NCBI RefSeq assembly: GCF_032598905.1
Contig: NZ_CP122458.1
Coordinates: 10,379,001-10,443,000 of the forward strand
Direction of reading: 5' to 3'
Length of the DNA stretch: 64,000 nt
Origin: Streptomyces sp. 11x1
GTDB lineage: Bacteria; Actinomycetota; Actinomycetes; Streptomycetales; Streptomycetaceae
Part shown: positions 33,496-44,118 of the stretch, piece by piece
Numbering within the stretch: position 1 is the first letter of the stretch
How the letters are laid out: every line of letters begins with the position of its first letter
The notes under the pieces: generated by a model
The model's input: only the letters and a program-made list of their open reading frames with translations
Database searches by the model: none
Told to the model about the DNA's origin: nothing
Made by a program: the position numbers and the translations under genes

Positions 33496-34776
33496 TCACG
33501 ACCGGCCGGCGCGGGCGGGGGTGGTGCCCGTGACGGCCCCGGTGAGCCCGGGTGGCGGCTCGGTCCCGGTGATGAGCGCGGCGAGCAGAGCGCCCGCCGC
33601 GGGGGCTGTCTGGATCCCGTAGCCGCCGAGTCCGGCGAGCCAGCAGAAGCCGGGCGCCTGCGGATCGGGGCCGATCACGGGGGTGTCGTCGCGCGCCGAG
33701 CTGCGCAGTCCGGCCCAGGCGCGGCGGACGTGACGGACCGGCAGGTCCACCACCGCCCGGAACCGGTCGATCGCCAGCGCCACGTCACGCTCGTCGGGCC
33801 GTACGTCACCGGGCGGGACGGGCGTGGCATCGGCGGGCGAGACCAGGAGCCCGCCGGACTCGGGGCGGGCGTAGAACGTGTCCGCCACGTCGGCGATCAT
33901 CGGCCAGCGGGCGATGCCGGCCGCCGCCGTGCCCGGAGGGCCCCCGTTTCCGTGCGCCTCGCCTGCCGGAGCCCGATCCGTCGCGCCCGTGCCCGTCGGG
34001 ACCCGATCCACCGGAGCCGGATCCGTCGGGACCCGATCCGCTCGAACCCGATCCGCCAGGATGCGATCCGTCGGGAGGGAGACGAGCGCCGCCGTGCGGC
34101 GGTACGCCACCAGGCCCTGGGCGCGGACACCGGCCGACTGCGCCACCTGGTCGGCCCAGGCGCCCGCCGCGTCCACCACGACCGGCGCGGAGAACTCCCC
34201 GGCCGACGTCGCCGCGTGCCACCGCCCCCCGCGCCGGGTCAGGGCGTGCACCCGCGCGCCGGTCACGATGGTCCCGCCGGTGGCCTTGAGACCCCGCAGA
34301 AAGCCCTGGAGGACGGCGTCCGTGTCGATGTCGCGGGCACCCGGCTTGTACAGCGCGCGGTCGAAGGCGCTCGGCCGCAGCGCCGGGCACAGGGCGAGCG
34401 CCTGCTCGCGGTCCATCTCGACCACGGGTTGCGGGGCGCCCGCGCCGGAGGCCTTCGCGGCGTCGAACTCCCGGCCGGTGCCCGGGGTCCCGAGGGCCAG
34501 GACACCGCGCGGTCGCAGCAACTCGGCGACGGGCGAGAATCCCGCTGGGGGAGTCTCGTAGAAGGCGCGGGAGGCCCTGGTCAACTCCCTCACGACGGCG
34601 TTCCCGTAGTACTCGGAGAAGAGCGCCGCCGACCGGCCGGTGGCATGCGTGCCCGGAGCGTTCTCCGCCTCCAGCAGCGTGACCCGGACGCCGGACCGGC
34701 CCAGGAAGTAGCCGGCCGAGGCACCAGCGACTCCTCCGCCGACGACCAGGACGTCCGGCTCCCGCACGGCGCTCAC
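33496..34776 (-). CDS. FAD-dependent amino-acid oxidase-like oxidoreductase (DAO family)
   Basis: A 426-aa flavoprotein of the D-amino acid/glycine/sarcosine oxidase type. FAD binding: VLVVGGGVAGASAGYFLGRS at the N terminus, VVDAAGAWADQVA in the middle and the C-terminal WLAGLGGYGIQTAPAAG. Around residues ~235-280 lies a low-complexity insertion of DRVPTD-like repeats encoded by a 15-bp minisatellite (33985-34075), absent from normal family members. GTG start overlapping the MFS stop by GTGA. It may oxidise an amino acid precursor or a carrier-released amine in the pathway. Confidence 0.85.
   Translation of the reverse strand: MSAVREPDVLVVGGGVAGASAGYFLGRSGVRVTLLEAENAPGTHATGRSAALFSEYYGNAVVRELTRASRAFYETPPAGFSPVAELLRPRGVLALGTPGTGREFDAAKASGAGAPQPVVEMDREQALALCPALRPSAFDRALYKPGARDIDTDAVLQGFLRGLKATGGTIVTGARVHALTRRGGRWHAATSAGEFSAPVVVDAAGAWADQVAQSAGVRAQGLVAYRRTAALVSLPTDRILADRVRADRVPTDPAPVDRVPTGTGATDRAPAGEAHGNGGPPGTAAAGIARWPMIADVADTFYARPESGGLLVSPADATPVPPGDVRPDERDVALAIDRFRAVVDLPVRHVRRAWAGLRSSARDDTPVIGPDPQAPGFCWLAGLGGYGIQTAPAAGALLAALITGTEPPPGLTGAVTGTTPARAGRS
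33985..34075. repeat. Degenerate ~15-bp minisatellite inside the FAD oxidase gene
   Basis: Repeated CCCGATCC(G/A) units at ~15-bp spacing (for example CCCGATCCGCTCGAA, CCCGATCCGCCAGGA) encode DRV/DRI-type repeats. The reading frame is kept because the unit length is a multiple of three. Confidence 0.7.
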
Positions 34777-36212
34777 CGGCCCTTCCGGGGCAGGGTGAGG
34801 GCCGCCACGCACAGCGCCAGCAGGGTGAGGCCACCCGCCACGGCGAACCCCCGGGCGACCCCCGTGGACAGTCCCGCCGCCGTCCCGTCGGACGCGGCGG
34901 CACCGGACGACCACGCCACCGCGCCCAGCACGGCGAGACCGGTCGCACCGCCGATCTGGCGGGCCATGTTGACCAGTCCCGACGCCGCGCCCGAGTCCTC
35001 GTCGGCGACCTTCGCGAGCGCGGTCAGGGTCAGCGGCACGCCGGTCACGCCCAGACCCGCGTAGGTCAGCACGGTCGGCACGAGCATTCCGGTGGTGTAG
35101 CCGCCGGAGTCGCCGATCCTCGCCAGCCACAGGATCCCGGTGGTGGCCACCAGCAGACCGCTGCAGACCACCGCACGGGTGCCGAAGAGCGCGAGGAGCG
35201 GGGAGCCCGCCTTGGCCCCCAGGATGAGCAGACAGGTCAGCGGGAGGTAGACCAGCGCGGTGCGCAGCGGGCTGTAGTCCCAGACCTGTTGGAGGAAGAG
35301 GGTCAGGAAGAAGAAGATGCCGAACACGGCCGTGCTGATGAGCGCCGTCACGGCGTAGCTGCCCAGTCGGGTGCGGTCGGCGAACAGCCGCAGGGGGACC
35401 AGGGGTTGGGCGCTGCGCCGCTCGACGAGAACGAATACGGGCAGCAGGACGGCCGCCGCGCCGAGCGCCCCCAGCACCGCCGACGAGGACCAGTTGCCGC
35501 CGCCGGACGCGCCGTCGATCAGTCCGAAGCACAGCAGCAGAGCGGCCAGGGTGCCGGTGACCGCCCCGAGGACGTCGAACGCGCCGCGGGTGCGCGGGGT
35601 TTCGCGCAGCACCCCGGCGCCGACGGCGAGGATCGTCACGCCGAGCGGGACGTTCACGAACATCACCCAGCGCCAGGACAGGTGGACGGTGATGAGTCCG
35701 CCCGCCAGCAGTCCCACACCGCCGCCCGCCGTGGCCACCGCCGTGTACCAGCCGACGGCCCGGTTGCGCCCCGGGCCCTCGGGGAAGGTCACCGCGATCA
35801 GCGACAGGGCGGCGGGCGAGGCCGCGGCGGCGCCCACCCCCTGCGCGGTGCGGCAGACGGTCAGCAGCCATGCCTCGGTGGCGAATCCGCCGAGCAGCGA
35901 GGCGACGGTGAAGACCGCCACGCCGGTCATGAACACGCGCCGCCTGCCGAGGATGTCCCCCGCCCGGCCGCCCAGCATCAGCAGGCCGCCGAAGGCGATC
36001 GAGTACGAGGCCACGACCCACTCCAGGTCCGAGCCCTCCAGCCGCAACGACCTCTGGATGTCGGGCAGCGCCACGTTGACGATGGTCGCGTCCAGCAGGA
36101 ACATCAGCTGCGCCGAGGAGATCACCGCGAGCGCGACCGACCGCCGCCTGCCGACGTGGCCCTCCTCGGGGAACTTCGAGGCGTCGGCGGCGGTCCGCGC
36201 GGACGCCGTCAT
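34773..36212 (-). CDS. MFS drug:H+ antiporter (DHA2-type, 14 TM)
   Basis: A 479-aa polytopic exporter. TM1 carries FLLDATIVNVALPDIQRSL, the motif D1 of the DHA2 family. Motif A follows as GGRAGDILGRRRVF, and motif C-like Gly/Pro-rich helices follow in TM5. It probably exports the cluster product or gives self-resistance. The ATG overlaps the upstream ligase stop (ATGA) and its own stop overlaps the FAD oxidase start, so the three are one transcription unit. Confidence 0.92.
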   Translation of the reverse strand: MTASARTAADASKFPEEGHVGRRRSVALAVISSAQLMFLLDATIVNVALPDIQRSLRLEGSDLEWVVASYSIAFGGLLMLGGRAGDILGRRRVFMTGVAVFTVASLLGGFATEAWLLTVCRTAQGVGAAAASPAALSLIAVTFPEGPGRNRAVGWYTAVATAGGGVGLLAGGLITVHLSWRWVMFVNVPLGVTILAVGAGVLRETPRTRGAFDVLGAVTGTLAALLLCFGLIDGASGGGNWSSSAVLGALGAAAVLLPVFVLVERRSAQPLVPLRLFADRTRLGSYAVTALISTAVFGIFFFLTLFLQQVWDYSPLRTALVYLPLTCLLILGAKAGSPLLALFGTRAVVCSGLLVATTGILWLARIGDSGGYTTGMLVPTVLTYAGLGVTGVPLTLTALAKVADEDSGAASGLVNMARQIGGATGLAVLGAVAWSSGAAASDGTAAGLSTGVARGFAVAGGLTLLALCVAALTLPRKGR

Positions 36213-37861
36213 CGGCGGGCGGCGTATTCGATCTCGAGACGTTCGCGCAGCGGGTGCCGCAGCACCTTGCCCAGTGAGTTCTTGGGCAGTTCCCAGACGA
36301 ACTGCACCCGGTCGGGCCAGAGCACCTGCGCCATCCGCTCCTGCGCGAGATGGCCGTGCAGGGTCGCCAGGGTGGGCGGTTCGCCCTCCGGCACGACGAC
36401 GGCGCAGACCAACTCGCCGCCGGGGATCCGCGGATCGGGACAGCCGACGAGCGCGACCTCCTTGACGGCCGGGTGCCGGGTCAGCACGGCCTCGACCTCC
36501 AGGGTGGAGACCTTCTGGCCACTGCCCCGGGTGATCTGGTCGACGCTGCGGCCGACGATACGGATGCCGCCCCGGCCGTCGTCACGGGCCAGGTCGCTGG
36601 TGTCGAACCAGCCGTCCTCGTCGAGGCACGCCTCGTAGACCTCGCGTCGGCCCAGGTAGCCGAGGCACTGGGAGGCCCCGCGCACCAGCAGCCGGCCGGA
36701 GTCGCCGCCGTCCTCGACGGCGATCCGCAGTTCCATCCACGGCTCGGCGCGGCCGTCGCTGTGGCCCGCCCAGCCCTCCGGGTCGTCGTCCCGGGTCACG
36801 GTGACGGCCCCGTTCTCGGTCATGCCCCACAGGGCGCGCACCGGGATGTCGAAGACCTCGCGGACCTGGGCGATCAACCCCGGGTCGATGGGGGCGGAGC
36901 CGGACACGATCTGTACGACGCTGGAAGTGTCGCGGGGCTCCTTGCGCTGGGCCTCCGACAGGTCCACGAGGTACGCCGGGGAGGCGTAGGCCCAGGTGAC
37001 GCGGTGGGCGGCGACGATGTCGAGCAGCAGTTCCATGTCCCGGTTGGCCTCCTGCATCACACAGGTGCCGTGCAGGAGCAGCGGCATGTAGCAGGCGTAG
37101 GTCAGCCCGGCCATGTGCGTGGCGAAGTTGGGGATGGAGATGACGTCGTCCCGGGTGAGCCGGTGCGGCTCGGACACCGCGAGCACCGCCGCGTGCAGGG
37201 TGTTCTGGCTGTGCACGACACCCTTCATGCGGCCGGTGGTGCCGGAGGTGTAGAGCAGCAGGGCCGGATCGTCGGGGCCCGAACTCCGCGCCGTGTCGAC
37301 GTGGTGCCGTTCCTCCCAGGGTGTGCGGACGAAGAATTCGTCGAAGTCGACCGCGCCGGTGGCGGCGGCGTCGCCCACCACGACCCGGTGGGCGAGGGTC
37401 GGGGGAGCGGCCTCGGCGAGCCGGGCGCCGTAGTCGATGTCGTTGAAGCGGTCGACGGTGACACAGATCCGTGCGGCACTCTCCTGGAGCACCTGGGCCA
37501 GTTCCCGCACGTCCAGCGCGGGGATCACCGGGCAGGCGACGGCCCCCACCCGGTGGCAGGCCAGGTACAGGGGGGTGAGGACCCAGCGGTTCGGGAGGTA
37601 GAGCGCGACCACGTCGCCGGTGCCGACGCCGAGTTCGGTGAGCGCGGCGGCGAACCGCTCCACCAGCTCGGCCAGTTCGGCGTATCTCACCTCCCGGGTG
37701 AGGTCCCGGCCCTCGTAGGCGATGACGGCGGGATGCTCCGGTCTGGTACGAACAGCTTCGGCCAAGTCGGCCAGAAACGTTTCCTCTCGCCACCAGCCTG
37801 CCGCCCGGTATTTCGCGGCCGTCTCCGGTCCGGGAATTACCAGCGTGTCCCATTTTCCCAC
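36209..37861 (-). CDS. Free-standing AMP-dependent carboxylate ligase
   Basis: A 550-aa ANL enzyme of the 2,3-dihydroxybenzoate-AMP-ligase/acyl-CoA synthetase type: LLLYTSGTTGRMKGVVHSQ, the A5-like ALWGMTENGA, WFDTSDLARDD, the hinge IVGRSVDQITRGSGQKVS and the tail LPKNSLGKVLRHPLRE with the catalytic Lys. Aryl-acid ligases have this overall layout. It could load a starter acid on CoA or on a carrier in trans, since none is fused. GTG start. First gene of the operon running to the FAD oxidase; divergent from the ATP-grasp gene. Confidence 0.9.
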   Translation of the reverse strand: MGKWDTLVIPGPETAAKYRAAGWWREETFLADLAEAVRTRPEHPAVIAYEGRDLTREVRYAELAELVERFAAALTELGVGTGDVVALYLPNRWVLTPLYLACHRVGAVACPVIPALDVRELAQVLQESAARICVTVDRFNDIDYGARLAEAAPPTLAHRVVVGDAAATGAVDFDEFFVRTPWEERHHVDTARSSGPDDPALLLYTSGTTGRMKGVVHSQNTLHAAVLAVSEPHRLTRDDVISIPNFATHMAGLTYACYMPLLLHGTCVMQEANRDMELLLDIVAAHRVTWAYASPAYLVDLSEAQRKEPRDTSSVVQIVSGSAPIDPGLIAQVREVFDIPVRALWGMTENGAVTVTRDDDPEGWAGHSDGRAEPWMELRIAVEDGGDSGRLLVRGASQCLGYLGRREVYEACLDEDGWFDTSDLARDDGRGGIRIVGRSVDQITRGSGQKVSTLEVEAVLTRHPAVKEVALVGCPDPRIPGGELVCAVVVPEGEPPTLATLHGHLAQERMAQVLWPDRVQFVWELPKNSLGKVLRHPLRERLEIEYAARR

Positions 37862-37973
37862 TGAAGCGCCCCCGCTCTTCGTACTTCGAGATTGATACCT
37901 GCAGCAGGAATCCGATGGCAGAGCCTAGAGGATGAGGGAAGGCCGCGGTAGGCGGAACGGGGAAATCCGATTC

Positions 37974-37986
37974 TGTTTATCAAACA
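37974..37986. promoter_or_regulatory. Inverted repeat in the divergent promoter region of the cluster
   Basis: TGTTT-ATC-AAACA is a 5-3-5 palindrome in an unusually AT-rich part of the 291-nt gap between the AMP ligase and the ATP-grasp gene. The gap is the best place for divergent cluster promoters; the binder is unknown. Confidence 0.4.
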
Positions 37987-38152
37987 CACGCCGTCATCAC
38001 CGTTCGCGCAAGAGCGCGCAGTGTCCACGATTGCGGCGATCCGTGTTCAACGGGTCCCGGAGATAAAGCACTTGACAGACAGCGGCGGCGAGAGTGAGGC
38101 TGCGACGGCGTCCGCTCTGTCCACGGCAATGCGCGAGAGCACTGGAGGCACG

Positions 38153-39040
38153 GTGAAGATAGGCCTGCTCGGCTGGGACTATTCGGGAATCGATCCCGAT
38201 GGCATAAGCCTGGTGGAGTACGGTCGGGAGCGCGGGCATGAAATGTCGTTCTTCACGCTCGAGGAGCTCGCCTATCGCCCCGGCCCGTCCGGTGTGACGC
38301 TCACCCTGGGAGGAGAGCCGGCGGAGGCCTTCGACGCCGTCATCAACCGCTCCAAGCTGTACGGGGACGACTGGCAGGACCGTGTCGAGCGGCTGACGAT
38401 GCTCAGCAACGTCCCCGGGCTGCGGCTCTTCGACCCGGCGGACGTGTGGGTGACGGGATACAGCAAGTTCCTGATGGCCCAACGGCTGGCGGCGGCCGGT
38501 GTGCCCGTACCGCCCACCCGCTCGGCGACCTCCCTCGCGGACGTCGAGGCGGCCTGCGAGGAGTGGGGCGCGGTCATCCTCAAGCCCTCCTTCGGCTACC
38601 GCGGCACGGACGTGGAGCGCGTCGCCGACTTCGCGGCCGAGAAGGCCGTCGCCGAGGAACTGCTCTCCCGCTATCCGACCCTGGTCTGCCAGCGCTTCTA
38701 CCCGACGTCGGGCGGCGAGTACCGCATCACGGTCGCGGGGGAGGCCACCCCGATCAACATGCTCAAGCTGCCGGCACCGGGCTCCTGGCGCTGCAAGACC
38801 ATGGAGGGCGCCTCCTTCGAGCGGTTCGAGGCCCCGGACGACCTCGTCGACCTGTCGCTGCGCGCCACCCGGGCCATGGGCATCACCCTGGCCGGCCTGG
38901 ACGTCCTGCCCGCCCCGGACGGCTATGTCGTCCTGGAGGTCAATCCGGTCCCGGGCTACCTCTCCATGCTGGGCAGGGAACAGCACCGCCAGGTGCTCGG
39001 CGGTGTCTTCGACTGGGTCGAGGCGAAGACCTCCGCCTGA
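38153..39040 (+). CDS. ATP-grasp ligase (RimK-like)
   Basis: A 295-aa ATP-grasp enzyme that would activate a carboxylate as acyl phosphate and join it to an amine, a route to peptide bonds outside NRPS chemistry. Motifs: PPTRSATSLADVEAACEEWG, the ATP-binding strand and loop AVILKPSFGYRGTDVERV, and the Mg-binding YVVLEVNPVPGYLSM. The GTG at 38153 has GGAGG 5 nt upstream; in-frame starts further 5' lack a ribosome-binding site. It is followed by an aldo/keto reductase gene on the same strand. Confidence 0.87.
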   Translation: MKIGLLGWDYSGIDPDGISLVEYGRERGHEMSFFTLEELAYRPGPSGVTLTLGGEPAEAFDAVINRSKLYGDDWQDRVERLTMLSNVPGLRLFDPADVWVTGYSKFLMAQRLAAAGVPVPPTRSATSLADVEAACEEWGAVILKPSFGYRGTDVERVADFAAEKAVAEELLSRYPTLVCQRFYPTSGGEYRITVAGEATPINMLKLPAPGSWRCKTMEGASFERFEAPDDLVDLSLRATRAMGITLAGLDVLPAPDGYVVLEVNPVPGYLSMLGREQHRQVLGGVFDWVEAKTSA

Positions 39041-39129
39041 CTCCCGGCCCGCGCCGCTCCCGGGGACGCCTCTTCCGCTCTGCCACCCCCTGCCCCTCGA
39101 CTCCGTACCCGCCAGCACTCAGGAGAGCC

Positions 39130-40227
39130 ATGCGCTACACCACCTTCGGCCGGAACACCGGGCTGCGCGTGTCGGAGTTCGCCCTCGGTACGGCCAACTT
39201 CGGTGCGGGCGTCGGCGCGCACCCCGAGGCGGCCGGGCTGATGTGGGCCCGACGGGGCGACGGCGCCGGACGGGAGGACGCGCGCAAGATCTTCGACCGG
39301 TTCGCCGAGGCCGGCGGCACCCTCGTCGACACCGCCGACTGCTACCAGTTCGGCGAGTCGGAGAAGCTGCTGGGCGAGTTCCTCGCCGCCGACCGCGACC
39401 ACTTCGTCCTGTCGTCGAAGTACACCAACAGTGACTCCGTCCGTCCGGGCGTCTCCGACACCGGCAACAGCCGCAAGAACATGATCCGTTCGGTCGAGTC
39501 CAGCCTGCGGCGCCTGCGAACCGACCACATCGACCTGTACTGGGCCCACTTCCCCGACACGCTCACACCGACTGAGGAGATCCTCACCGCCGTCGACCAG
39601 CTCGTGCGCAGCGGCAAGATCCTCTACGCCGGTCTCTCCAACTTCCCCGCTTGGCGCGTCTCCCGCGCCGTGACGATCGCGGAACTGCGCGGCTGGGCCC
39701 CCGTCATCGGCATCCAGACCGAGTACAACCTGGTCAACCGCACCGGCGAGCGCGAACTGCTGCCCATGGCCGAGGCGCTCGGTCTCGGCGCGGCCCTGTG
39801 GTCACCCCTGGGCGGCGGCCTCCTCACCGGCAAGTACCGGCGCACGGCGGCCGGCTGGGTGAGCGACCAGAACCGCCGTCACCCCCGCAACGACACCGAC
39901 CGGATCGAGGCGGTCGTGAACACCGTCCTCGCCGTGGGCGAGGAGACAGGACTCTCCGCGCCCCAGGTGGCGCTGGCCTGGCTGCGCGACCGTGCGGCAC
40001 GGTCGACCACCGCGTTCGTGCCGGTGATCGGCCCGCGAGACGTGAACCAGCTGGAGGAGTACCTCAGGTCGCTCGACGTCACGCTCACGGACGAGCACCT
40101 GGTCCGGCTGGACACCGTGAGCGCCGTGGAGCTGGGCAGCCCGCACGAGATCGGCCGTCTCGTGCGGGACTCCCTGATCGGCGGGGACCCCGACCGGATG
40201 GGCACACCGATCGTGCCCGTGGCTTGA
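39130..40227 (+). CDS. Aldo/keto reductase (second)
   Basis: A 365-aa AKR with DTADCYQFGESEKLLGEFLA (Asp/Tyr), LSSKYTNSD (Lys), LYWAHFPDTLTPTEEIL (His) and cofactor-binding AFVPVIGPRDVNQLEEYL. It is longer than the reductase at 29345, with extra loops near residues 30-50, and belongs to the general-stress/YajO-like AKR branch. It is probably co-transcribed with the ATP-grasp gene (89-nt gap). AGGAG precedes the ATG. The 3' end lies in a mirror-image terminator. Confidence 0.9.
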   Translation: MRYTTFGRNTGLRVSEFALGTANFGAGVGAHPEAAGLMWARRGDGAGREDARKIFDRFAEAGGTLVDTADCYQFGESEKLLGEFLAADRDHFVLSSKYTNSDSVRPGVSDTGNSRKNMIRSVESSLRRLRTDHIDLYWAHFPDTLTPTEEILTAVDQLVRSGKILYAGLSNFPAWRVSRAVTIAELRGWAPVIGIQTEYNLVNRTGERELLPMAEALGLGAALWSPLGGGLLTGKYRRTAAGWVSDQNRRHPRNDTDRIEAVVNTVLAVGEETGLSAPQVALAWLRDRAARSTTAFVPVIGPRDVNQLEEYLRSLDVTLTDEHLVRLDTVSAVELGSPHEIGRLVRDSLIGGDPDRMGTPIVPVA

Positions 40228-40294
40228 ACTCCGGTCGCCCCGCCGGGCTCGGGCCACGGGGGCGACCGGGGCTCAGTCCGGCGACCGGAGTTCA
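40225..40294. terminator. Mirror-image bidirectional terminator covering both stop codons
   Basis: TGAACTCCGGTCGCC (40225-40239) is perfectly complementary to GGCGACCGGAGTTCA (40280-40294), so the two convergent genes share identical last bases including their stop codons. An alternative 11-bp stem CCGGTCGCCCC (40231-40241) with GGGGCGACCGG (40259-40269) competes with it. Confidence 0.88.
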
Positions 40295-41218
40295 GTCCGG
40301 CCACGCCGGCCGGTGGTGGACGGTTCCCGGTTCCAGGAACGGCGCCGTGTAGAGCTCGGCCTCCGCCGGTTCCATCGGCTTCTCGCTGATCAGGTGTGCC
40401 GCGAGGCGCCGCCCGGCGTACCCGAGGACGAGCGTCGGATCGCTGAGTGCCGTCAGCCGCAGGACGAGATCGGCCTCGTCGGAGGCCTGGGGGTCGGCGC
40501 ACTCGTGCGAGGGGACCGCGCGGAATCCCAGAGCGGTCTTGAAACGGAGCAGCCCCGGCTGTGTCAGATGCCCCATGAGATTCGGCTCGTTGCCCAGCGT
40601 CGCCCGCCCGTAGCCCCTGGCGCGCGCCGCCCTCAGCACGGAGAAGTAGAGGACGCGGGGCAGGCTGGAGCGCCGGTACGCCGCGCTCACCGCGGAGAAC
40701 CGGAGCACCAGCGTGTCCACCGCCGGGCATTCGAGGGCCAGACAGCCGCCGACCAGCTCCTCCCCGTCGTACGCGAAGACCCCGAAGAACTTCCGCGGCC
40801 CGTGCAGGACGGCGTCCCGGTGGTCGAGCGCGAACGGGACGCCGAACCGCATGTCGGCCACGCGCTCCTGGTAGAGCGCGAGGAACCGGTCGAGCGTGGC
40901 CGGTGTCACCGGGTCCTCGACCCTCTCGCGCACACCGGCCGCGACCGCCTGGCGCTGGGCGCGCCGGACAGTCTGGCGTGACGAGCGGTCGAGACCCGCG
41001 AGGAAGGCGTCCTCGTCCGCGCACAGCTCGGCCACCCAGGTGAGCAGGGACGGTTTGCGGATGAACCCCCGGCGCGTGAGGTCGTCCCAGGTCTCGGCCG
41101 GTGGGTTGGGCAGCCGGACGACGTCGATGGGCTGATCCGTCCTGGTCCAGGGTTCCTCGGCCAGTTCCGAGGGTTTGATCAGGGCGAGCGCCAGGCCGTA
41201 GCGGTCCACGATCTCCAT
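40292..41218 (-). CDS. GNAT/FemAB-like acyl- or aminoacyltransferase
   Basis: A 308-aa protein with a GNAT-type fold as in BioF2-like/FemAB proteins: SSRQTVRRAQRQAVAAGVRE, FLALYQERVADMRFG, FFGVFAYDGEELVGGCLAL and YFSVLRAARARGYGRATLGN. FemAB enzymes use aminoacyl-tRNA to form amides, and related GNATs use acyl-CoA or acyl-carrier. In this cluster it may add an amino acid or acyl group. It forms an operon with the two following oxidoreductase-like genes (12-nt gap). No clear ribosome-binding site is seen. Confidence 0.75.
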   Translation of the reverse strand: MEIVDRYGLALALIKPSELAEEPWTRTDQPIDVVRLPNPPAETWDDLTRRGFIRKPSLLTWVAELCADEDAFLAGLDRSSRQTVRRAQRQAVAAGVRERVEDPVTPATLDRFLALYQERVADMRFGVPFALDHRDAVLHGPRKFFGVFAYDGEELVGGCLALECPAVDTLVLRFSAVSAAYRRSSLPRVLYFSVLRAARARGYGRATLGNEPNLMGHLTQPGLLRFKTALGFRAVPSHECADPQASDEADLVLRLTALSDPTLVLGYAGRRLAAHLISEKPMEPAEAELYTAPFLEPGTVHHRPAWPD

Positions 41219-41230
41219 GCGCCGGGCGGG

Positions 41231-43284
<2,054 letters not shown>

Positions 43285-43377
43285 CAAATGCTCCTCCCCG
43301 TCAACTCCGGTGCACGCTACCACGCCCGGATGTTCGAATCTTTGCGTTTTCGGAATGGCCGCAATCGGTCCCGCAAT

Positions 43378-44118
43378 TCAGCGGGAGCCGTGCCGTGGAG
43401 CGGCCGAGAGAGTGGCGCGCAGAACCGCGTACGGCGGGTCGGTGATGAGGTAGAAGTGATCGCCCGGGACCCGGACCTCCCGCACGGGCGACGTGCTGAG
43501 CGCGCTCCACGGGCGGCGGTCCGCGTCGTCGTCCCGGTCGCCGACGAGGGTGGTGACCGGACATGTGAGCAACGGCTCGGGAGGCATCACGTAGTCGTGG
43601 AACATACGGCCGTCGGCGATCAGGTAGGGCAGGACCACCTCCTGGAAGATCGGGTCGGCCGCCATCTCCGCGTCGGTGCCGCCCATCCTGACCAGATCGT
43701 CGAGCAGTCGGTCCGGGTCCTCCTCGGCGACGAGCCCGGTGGGCAGCGGAGCGTCGAGCGACCCCGAAGCGAAGAGGTGCTCGATGCGGATGTTCCGGCG
43801 TTGCAGCGCGCGTGCGGTCTCCAGGGCTATGGGCGCGCCCAGGCTGTGCCCGAAGAACGCGAGCGGGCGGTCGGCGAGCGGTACGAGCGCGTCGGCGATG
43901 TCTCCGGCGAGCCGTAGGAGGTCGTTTGGAGGCTCCTCGTCGAACCGGTCGGCGCGCCCCGGGTACTGGACGGCGTGCACCTCCACCTCGGACAGCGCCC
44001 CGCCCCAGTCGCGGTAGAACGATGCCGACCCGCCGGCGTGCGGGAAGCACACCAGACGGATCCGTGCTTCCGGCCGCGCGGTGTCGCATGTCAGCCAGCG
44101 AGAGCCACCCCCGGTCAC
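43378..44118 (-). CDS. Type II thioesterase
   Basis: A 246-aa alpha/beta-hydrolase that clears misloaded acyl groups from carrier domains. RLVCFPHAGGSASFYRDW at the N terminus, the nucleophile elbow FFGHSLGAPIALE, and the C-terminal Asp/His pair in LVGDRDDD and VPGDHFYLI. Length fits free-standing TEII. GTG start overlapping the upstream NRPS stop (GTGA), so it is translated with the A-T module. Confidence 0.93.
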   Translation of the reverse strand: MTGGGSRWLTCDTARPEARIRLVCFPHAGGSASFYRDWGGALSEVEVHAVQYPGRADRFDEEPPNDLLRLAGDIADALVPLADRPLAFFGHSLGAPIALETARALQRRNIRIEHLFASGSLDAPLPTGLVAEEDPDRLLDDLVRMGGTDAEMAADPIFQEVVLPYLIADGRMFHDYVMPPEPLLTCPVTTLVGDRDDDADRRPWSALSTSPVREVRVPGDHFYLITDPPYAVLRATLSAAPRHGSR

